A DNA stretch of 64,000 bases, taken from Portunus trituberculatus. Lineage: Eukaryota; Arthropoda; Malacostraca; Decapoda; Portunidae. Position numbers and translations under genes: made by a program. This document shows, piece by piece, positions 57,683 to 64,000 of this stretch. Numbering within the stretch: the first letter of the stretch is position 1; every line of letters begins with the position of its first letter. Under the pieces are notes generated by a model. That model was not told where the DNA came from, ran no database searches, and worked only from the letters and a program-made list of their open reading frames with translations. Location of the stretch: positions 28,281,111 to 28,345,110 of the forward strand of contig NC_059304.1 of NCBI RefSeq assembly GCF_017591435.1, in the 5' to 3' direction.

Positions 57683-59446
57683 GACATTGTCGAAAAATGT
57701 AAGGAGCAACCAAAATTGTTCTATAGATTTGTAAATGGAAAAATTAGACAAAGAGAAACAATAGAAAGGTTAAAAGGAGAGAACGGGATGGTGAAAGACC
57801 CAAAAAGTATGGCAGAACTATTAAATAATAAATTCCAGGAGGTCTTTACTAAGGAATCTAAATTTGAAAGGCCACAGGGTAATAGAGACAGTCTATATGA
57901 AAGAGATTAAAGTAACCAAGCTTGAAATAAAAGAATTAATGAAGGAACTGGATGAAGACAAGGCAATGGGACCAGATGAAGTCTCAGGCAGAATACTGAA
58001 ATAATGTAGGGAAGAACTAAAAGGCCTATATACAACATCATAAAATGCTCAATAGAAAATGGAACAGTACCAGTAGAATGGAAAAGAGCTGAGGTGGTTC
58101 CCATATATAAGAGTGGAAGGAAGGAAGAGCCTTTAAATTACAGACTGGTATCACTAACTAGTGTAATATGCAAGATGTGTGAAAGAATAATAAAGAAACA
58201 ATGGATCGAGTTCCTTGAAGACAACAAATTAATATCAAATAGCCAATTTGGTTTTAGGAAAAGACGGTCTTGTGTAACTAATTTACTGAGTTTCTATTCT
58301 AGAATAGTTGATAGAGTACAGGAGAGAGAGGGATGGGTTGACTGTATTTATTTGGATTTAAAAAAGGCGTTTGACAAAGTGTCACATGCAAGATTACTAT
58401 GGAAGTTAGAGGAGAAGGGTGGCTTAAAAGGAAGCACATTGAGATGGATAGAAAATTATTTGAGGGGGAGAGAAATAAGGATGGTAATTAAAGATATGAA
58501 GTCCAAGTGGAGAGCAGTAGAAAGCGGAGTGCCACAAGGGTCAGTATTGGCACCAATACTTTTCCTCATTTATATTAACGACATGCCAGAAGGAGTGAAC
58601 AGCTACATAAATCTGTTTGCAGATGATACGAAACTGTGCAGAGTTATAAAGCAAAAAGAGGATTGTGATATACTGCAAGAAGACCTAAATAAGATATGGG
58701 AATGGAGCAAAAAGTGGGAAATGGAATTCAATGTGAACAAAAGCCATGTCATGGAAATGGGAAAGATTGATAGACGACCCGTGGGAATCTATAAGATGGG
58801 AGATGGAGTAGAACTGGAGAAAGTAAAAAAGGAAAAGGACTTAGGAGTGACGATGGAAGAAAACAATCAACCAGTAAGCCATATTGATAGAATTTTTAGA
58901 GAAACATATAATTTGCTAAGGAATATTGGAGTAACATTTCACTACATGGACAAAGAAATGATGAAGAAATTGATAAGTACTATAATAAGACCCAGTTTGG
59001 AATATGCAGGAGAAGTGTGGACCCCTCATAAAAAGAAACACATAAGGAAGTTGGAGAGACTACAAAAAATGGCTACAAGAATGGTTCCAGAATTTGAAGG
59101 GATGACATATGAGGAGAGACTAAAGGCTATGGATATACCAACCCTGGAACAAAGAAGGGAGAGAGGAGACCTGATACAAGTTTTTAAATTGATCAACGGA
59201 ATGGACCAAGTGGATAATGAGAAACTGATCCTGAGAGAAAAATATGACATCTGAAGCACAAGATCGCATAGTAAAAAGCTGAGAAAAGGAAGATGTCTGA
59301 GAGATGTTAAAAAATATAGTTTCCCGCAAAGATGTATTGAGACGTGGAACAGTTTAAATGAAGAAGTAGTGTCTGCAACGAGTGTGCATACTTTTAAAGT
59401 AAGATTGGATAAGTGTAGATATGGAGACGAGGCCACACGAGCATAA
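57683..59446 (+). pseudogene. LINE-B ORF2, reverse transcriptase (right part)
   Basis: Resumes exactly after the nested LINE: IVEKCKEQPKLFYRFVNGKI, DPKSMAELLNNKFQEVFTKE, stop at 57908, LMKELDEDKAMGPDEVSGRI, a stop at 58002, then 58094-59254 open for 386 codons: YKSGRKEEPLNYRLVSLTSV, QFGFRKRRSCVTNLLSFYSR, CIYLDLKKAFDKVSH, SGVPQGSVLAPILFLIYIND, NLFADDTKLC with the catalytic Asp pair, and LISTIIRPSLEYAGEVWTPH. After the stop at 59252-59254 the same frame reads LRDVKKYSFPQRCIETWNSL and ends RYGDEATRA at 59446. Confidence 0.85.
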
Positions 59447-59478
59447 AGCCCAGGCCCTATAAAACTACAACTAGGTAA

Positions 59479-59480
<2 letters not shown>

Positions 59481-59544
<64 letters not shown>
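59481..59544. repeat. (CA)n tail of LINE-B
   Basis: About 32 CA units directly after AACTAGGTAAATA. The next LINE-B fragment starts at its end. Confidence 0.95.
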
Positions 59545-59547
<3 letters not shown>

Positions 59548-60357
59548 CAGAATATGGAAATGGAGCTGTACATGGCAAATGGAGTTCAACACGACAAAAT
59601 GCAAGAAATTAGAGTTTGGCAAGAGTGAAAGAAGAATCAGGAGTATGTACAAGATAGGAAATGAAGACATAAAAACCAGTCATGAAGAAAAAGACCTTGG
59701 GGTGACAATTACCAATGACCTATTGCCAGAGAGACATATAAACAAAATAATTGGAGAAGTATTGAACTTATTGAGGAACATAAGAGTGGCGTTCAGATAT
59801 TTAGATGAAGAAATGATGAAGAAAATAATTACTGCAATGATAAGACCAAGGCTTGAATATGCAACAATACAGTGGGCTCGAACTTAAAGAAACACATAAG
59901 GAAACTAGAGAAAGTACAGAGGGCTGCAACAAAAATGGTGCCTGACTTAAGAGATTTGACTTATGAAGACAGACTGAACAGAATGCAACTTCCGACCCTG
60001 GAAAACAGAAGAGAAAGGGAGACCTGATAGCAATATACAGAGTGATGATTGGCATGGAAAAATGGATAGGGAAGATCTGTGTATGTTGAATGAAAGAATG
60101 TCGAGAGGGCATGGGAAAAAACTAAAAATGGCCACTTATAGGAGAGATGTGAAAAAATATAGCTTCCCTCATAGAAGGGTGGAAGCATGGAATAGTTTAG
60201 ACGTGGAAGTGGTCAACGCAAGGAATATTCATGATTTTAAGAAAAAGCTGGACATTAGTAGATATGGAGACGGGACAGTACGAGCATAGCTCTTTTCCCG
60301 TATGTTACAATTAGGTAAATACAATTAGGTAAATACACACACACACACACACACACA
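59545..60357 (+). mobile_element. LINE-B fragment (5' truncated), with (CA)n tail
   Basis: RIWKWSCTWQMEFNTTKCKK opens the palm-thumb part of RT, then EEKDLGVTITNDLLPERHIN, NLLRNIRVAFRYLDEEMMKK and MIRPRLEYATIQW. After frame slips it goes on RDVKKYSFPHRRVEAWNSLD and ends RYGDGTVRA at 60289. The 3' UTR has AATTAGGTAAATA twice, then CA repeats (60333-60357). It starts directly in the CA tail of the previous LINE-B copy. Confidence 0.8.
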
Positions 60358-60856
60358 CTTACATGTATTATGTTAATGGGAAACACAGATTGTTATTTTT
60401 GTCTTAGAGAATGTTTGAGTTTATTTAATTTTCTTATATCTTAATGCCATGTTTTTGTTTGTGTAGTTAGTTTCATGTTACATGCCTGTAACATTCACTT
60501 GCGGGGGAGATGTTAGATAAATTAGTAGATGTTGGCAACAATGCATTGCACCACCGCTTCCTTGCCAGTGCGGGGTGAGTCAGGAGTTAGTTGCCGTCCT
60601 ACCGCCACGTAACCAGGACGTACTGTGTTTCCTCAATACACTGAATCAAGGACTCTGGTGTTTTTGAGACTGTCTCCCGGGAGACCGGGCTGTCCACACC
60701 TCTTCCCCGCTCCTGTACAAGGCAACAGCTCGACGGTTCGCCCGCTGCTTGAGCTGCCCTGCCTTCCTTTGTGTCCCGGTGTAAGATGGCTACGCTTTCT
60801 CTCTCTCTCTCTAGAGATAACATAGAAGAAGAGAGTTGCCACGAAGAGTTCCCGCG
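60358..60856. other. Unassigned; LTR-like start and LINE leader
   Basis: GCGGGGGAGA followed by TGTTAGATAAATTAGTAG at about 60511 looks like a polypurine tract and LTR start, but no second LTR is seen. 60640-60856 may be the 5' UTR of the LINE whose ORF1 begins at 60857. A short CT run is at 60798. Confidence 0.3.
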
Positions 60857-63014
60857 ATGGAAGCGGACATAAACATGTGGGACTCCATCTCTCCGGGAAA
60901 GCGTGGGCAGCCTGACACACCCCCTGATGACAGCCCGGAAAGGTCCCGCTGCTGCACTGCCCAGGATCATCCCCAAGCCCCAGATGAGTACGTTAAGGCC
61001 TCGTTTCTGCTTTGAGGTACAGAAGGTATCTCATGTCCTCCACGACTCCGCCTTCGGAAAATACATCCTCAAGGGGGAGACCCGATCCCTAGGGAATGGC
61101 TCGTCCCTAGGGAATGGCCCCTGGCGGACGACATCACCCTTGAGGAGGTCCGGGACGGCTTCCGTGTCCTGGAGGGCAATGAGGTGGTGGAACTTACCTG
61201 GCTTCCACCCCACAGCCTGCCACGCTTTGCCACAGGGAAGTTTTTTTTTTTTTTTTTTTTTTTACGTAGGGAAGAGGGCCAGCCAAGGGCAAAAAAAAAA
61301 AAAGTTAGAAAAAAGCCCACTTGAGCACTGGCTCTCCAAAGAGTACAGCAAGTGCCAAAACCGTCAGCCAGAATTAGGGGAGCAAATGCCTCGATACCTC
61401 CCTCTTAAAAGAAGACAAGTTGTAGGAATTTGGAAATACAGATGCAGGAGGAGTTCCAGAGTTTACCAGTGAAAGGGATGAATGATTGAGCGTACTGGTT
61501 AACTCTTGCATTAGAGAGTTGGACAGAATAGGGATGAGAGGAAGAAGAAAGCCTTGTGCAGCGTGGCTGCAGGAGGAGGAGAGGCATGCAGTTAGCAAGA
61601 TCAGTAGAACAGTTACCATGAAAATAGCGATAAAATATAGAAAGGGATGCAAGATTTCGGTGAGAAAGAGACTGAAGACAGTTAGTCAGAGGAGGGGAGT
61701 TGATGAGACGAAGAGCTTTCGATTCCACCCTATCAAGCAAAGCTGTGTGACTGGAACCCCCCAAAACATGCGAAGAGTACTCCATACAGGGACGGATAAG
61801 GCCCTTATACAGAGTAAGCAGTTGGAGGGGCGAGAAAAACTGGCGGAGACGCCTCAGAACACCTAACTTCATAGAAGCTGTTTTAGCGAGAGATGAGATG
61901 TGAAGTTTCCAGTTAAGATTATGAGCAAAGGACAGACCGAGGATATTCATTGTGGAAGAGGAAGACAATTGAGTGTCATTGAAGAAGAGGGGATAGTTGT
62001 CTGGAAGGTTGTGTCGAGTTGATAGATGGAGGCTTAGACTCAAGGCGAGAGGATCCCCACCCAGCAAGGTAGCCATCGACCAGCTGGTGTACTACCCACG
62101 CTCCATTCTGCTCCCCCTACTGCGCTGCCCAGGGTGCCTTATGTTAGGGCACTCCATCAACACCTGCAGGTCCTCGGTCCGCTGTACCCGCTGCAGTGGC
62201 CCCCACCCCTCCTGGAAAGGCGACAAGGACGAGGTATGTGGCAAGCCCTTCCACTGTTTCCAGTGTCAGGGTTCCCATGGGCCCCAGTCATTCCATTGTC
62301 CCCACAACCTCCATGCCCAGCAGCTATACACCCGCCTGGCTAGTGAAGGCAAACCCCTCCCTGAAATTAACAAGCAGCTGAGGGCCCTCCAGTTGCCTCG
62401 ACCACAGTGACAGACTCCTACAACAGCCACCCCTTCTCCTACCGTCCCAACCCGCTCAGCTGCTCGGGTTGTTGAGCTAGGGTGTTCCTTCGCCTCTGTT
62501 GCCACAGGGAACAGGTTTGCTGCTCTCCAAGACCTACCCCATTGAAGCTGCTACTGTTGCCCAGGAAGAGGACACCATGCCCACTCCTCACATCCCTACA
62601 CCACCTGATACTCATGTCACCCACCATCGGAGGAAGCCAGGTAGGCGTTCGGGTGTACAGCCTCCTCCACCCACCCCAATACCTGCTGCTGAGACCGGGC
62701 TCCTGCCTGTAACGGTTGAGGCCAAGGTCCACCATCCTCCCAGGAATGCTCGCCACCCACAAACACCCCATCATCACCCTCGTCATGCACCTGGCCAGTA
62801 TTCTAGCTCACCTCCACCTTCTCGACCCTCCTCTCCACCCAAGGACTCCACCATTCCTACAGCCACTGCCAGTACTTCTCCCTCTGTATCTGAGCTCCTC
62901 CCCAGCATCCTTTGGCATGGCTACCACCTCTACCAGAAAGGAGTGTCTTTCCCGGCCATTATCACCACTCTCTGGCCCTCTGTCTCCACAATCCTGACTA
63001 CTCTCTTCCTGTAA
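60857..63014 (+). pseudogene. LINE-D ORF1, gag-like protein with zinc knuckles (interrupted)
   Basis: ATG at 60857 (MEADINMWDSISPGKRGQPD). After a frame slip near 60970 it goes on RPRFCFEVQKVSHVLHDSAF, then DDITLEEVRDGFRVLEGNEV and LTWLPPHSLPRFATGK, where LINE-A is inserted. After 62033 the same kind of reading resumes, LRLKARGSPPSKVAIDQLVY, and gives Cys/His knuckles CPGCLMLGHSINTC, CTRCSGPHPSW...C and CFQCQGSHGPQSFHC. A TGA at 62408 is in frame with QTPTTATPSPTV...NRFAALQDL, so it is a point change. A further slip near 62540 leads to a Pro-rich tail and YQKGVSFPAIITTLWPSVST, ending at 63014. Confidence 0.78.
61241..62032 (-). mobile_element. LINE-A, copy 4 (5' truncated), inside LINE-D ORF1
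   Basis: The T run at 61241-61263 is the poly(A) tail. The minus strand encodes the C-terminal 220 or so residues of LINE-A ORF2 (STRHNLPDNYPLFFNDTQLS, MNILGLSFAHNLNWKLHISS, SSHVLGGSSHTALLDRVESK) to VFF at 61405; one deletion near 61450 shifts the last codons. No target-site duplication is obvious. This is the least decayed stretch of LINE-A, so the family was active after LINE-D had inserted. Confidence 0.85.
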
Positions 63015-64000
63015 TGGCCCTCTCCTTTATGTTGTGGAACGCCCGATCCCTTCTCCGCAAAACGCAGCAACTACAAACCCATTTAGGTGACACCCTCCCG
63101 TCTGTGGTCGGCATATGAGAGACCTGGCTTCCCCCTCATCTTTCCCTCTCCTTTCCGGGATACAACATCATCCGCAAAGATCATGGTCAAGGACATGGAG
63201 GAGGAGTCCTTCTCGCCATCCATGACTCCCTCATCTCATCGCCTCTTCCTATCCCTCAGTCTCAAGATGGGAGTCTGGAGGTTGTTGTTGCCAAGGTTGG
63301 ACTCGGTGGTGGCTGGCTCACAGTGGCAGTCTGCTACAATCCTGGGGGTGCAGCTGGCCACCGAGAGTTTATGCGCTACTTGTCCACCCTGCAGCCTCCA
63401 GTGCTTATAATGGGGAACTTTAATGCCCATCATACATGTTGGGAGCCTGACCAGCCACCTCACCATCACAATATTTCTGGCAACGCTCTCTTCCAAGCCT
63501 TGCTAGATCTACCACATGTCTCCCTCCTCAGCCCTCCCGGACTAGCGACCAGGTTTCATCCCCATACTGCTGCCGCCTCGGTGCTCGACCTGTTCCTTGG
63601 AGACCCTACCTTCAAGGATTCCACCTTCCGCACTGGACCTTACATGGGCAGCGACCACCTCCCTCTCCTCGCCTCCCTCCCACAAGTCTCCCCACAGCCC
63701 CAACCTGGCTGCATGCCCCGCTGGAGGCTCAATTCTTCTGGCTGGCCACGGTATGTGGCAGCGCTTCCATCCTCACTGGACACCAAACATCTTCCCCTGG
63801 ATGAAGCTGCAACAACCATTGCTGGGGTGCTATCCGAGGCTGGCACAGCTGCCTTCCCACTCATCCCCCGTCGTCGTCCACGCCGCCTTGGGAAGCCCTG
63901 GTGGGATGCAGCCTGTGCGCAGGCAGTACAGAACCGTCGCCAGGCTTGGAATCAGTTGTGTAGGACCCCCACTATCCAGGCTGGCCGTGCTTACCGCCGC
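63014..64000 (+). pseudogene. LINE-D ORF2, endonuclease (partial, runs off the window)
   Basis: ATG at 63014 overlaps the ORF1 stop (TAATG). EN blocks: MLWNARSLLRKTQQLQTHLG, ETWLPPHLSL preceded by an in-frame TGA at 63116-63118, GHGGGVLLAIHDSL, LTVAVCYNPGG, IMGNFNAHHTCWE, VLDLFLGDP and GSDHLPLLASL. GNFN has Asn where active EN have Asp, so besides the stop a catalytic residue is altered. GKPWWDAACAQAVQNRRQAW follows as the linker. The single frame otherwise stays open to the window edge. Confidence 0.82.

Larger units (their letters stand above)
50951..59544 (+). mobile_element. LINE-B (CR1/L2-like), split by a nested LINE
   Basis: A non-LTR retrotransposon with a coiled-coil ORF1 (from 51086), EN (about 52200-53262) and RT (57683-59446), then 3' UTR and (CA)n tail 59481-59544. 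A second LINE (53263-57682) sits inside the EN-RT linker. Removing it joins FEKD to IVEKCKEQPKLFYRFVNGK in frame. GACA flanks the insert on both sides. Short pieces of the same family lie at 50365-50566 and 59545-60357. The clade is inferred from the RT and C-terminus. Confidence 0.82.
60857..64000 (+). mobile_element. LINE-D (Jockey/I-like), runs off the window
   Basis: A plus-strand non-LTR retrotransposon with ORF1 of gag type with zinc knuckles (60857-63014) and the start of ORF2 (63014 onward, EN domain). Unlike the other LINEs here it is GC-rich. ORF1 is interrupted by LINE-A copy 4 (61241-62032). ORF1 and ORF2 overlap as TAATG at 63012-63016. The RT lies beyond the window. Confidence 0.8.

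Noticed and set aside
62439..62786. Minus-strand 115-codon frame opposite LINE-D ORF1
   Set aside because: Antisense shadow of the Pro-rich ORF1 tail.

Overview
The window is eukaryotic and consists almost entirely of transposable elements and microsatellites. I recognise no bacterial gene organisation and no complete host gene. Very long (AT)n arrays (about 18), Tigger/pogo and Tc1 DNA transposons, several non-LTR retrotransposon (LINE) families with (CA)n or poly(A) tails, a tRNA-derived SINE and Ty3/Gypsy elements together look most like a decapod crustacean (crab, crayfish or shrimp). That assignment is an inference from element types, not from a host gene.

Layout. 1-8.1 kb: a Tc1 fragment, a minus-strand LINE ('LINE-A') and Tigger-like and foldback elements, separated by (AT)n. 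8137-15598: a 7.5-kb Gypsy element on the plus strand (copy 1) with both LTRs, gag, protease and integrase but no reverse transcriptase (RT) core. It carries a Harbinger-like insertion. 15.7-20.0 kb: a Tigger foldback element, a LINE RNase H fragment and two Tc1-like relics. 20624-21836: a solo LTR of the same Gypsy family. 22714-30601: a second, minus-strand copy (copy 2) with a 1064-codon open frame. 31.1-33.0 kb: palindromic Tigger-like elements. 33.0-35.2 kb: a different, very short LTR element whose interior is only RT-RNase H. 35.6-36.2 kb: a LINE RT fragment. 36.2-39.1 kb: the only sizeable stretch with no recognisable element. 39.1-40.0 kb: a large palindrome centred on (AT)n. 40116-46418: a 6.3-kb Gypsy element of another family, with the usual PR-RT-RH-INT order. 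46.9-50.0 kb: two LINE-A copies head to head. 50.2-60.4 kb: a chain of LINE and SINE units joined at (CA)n tracts, in which one LINE is split by a precisely nested CR1-like LINE. 60.9-64.0 kb: a plus-strand LINE with ORF1 and the start of ORF2, its ORF1 interrupted by another LINE-A copy.

Main results. (1) All three insertions of one Gypsy family, and one insertion of a second family, have (AT)n directly at both LTR edges, which suggests AT arrays as landing sites or growth of AT arrays from TA-rich target sites. (2) The family at 8.1, 20.6 and 22.7 kb has integrase upstream of the RT/RNase H remnants, the order known for Gmr1-type Gypsy elements. Both internal copies share the same deletion of RT-RNase H, so this is a non-autonomous lineage that kept gag-protease-integrase. 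(3) The element at 33-35 kb is the reciprocal: RT-RNase H alone between LTRs. (4) A CR1-like LINE carries a fused esterase-endonuclease frame whose linker is the antisense tail of a neighbouring LINE family.

Almost every coding region is broken by stops or frameshifts, so most are called pseudogenes. Identities are from reading motifs by eye. No alignment or database search was run.
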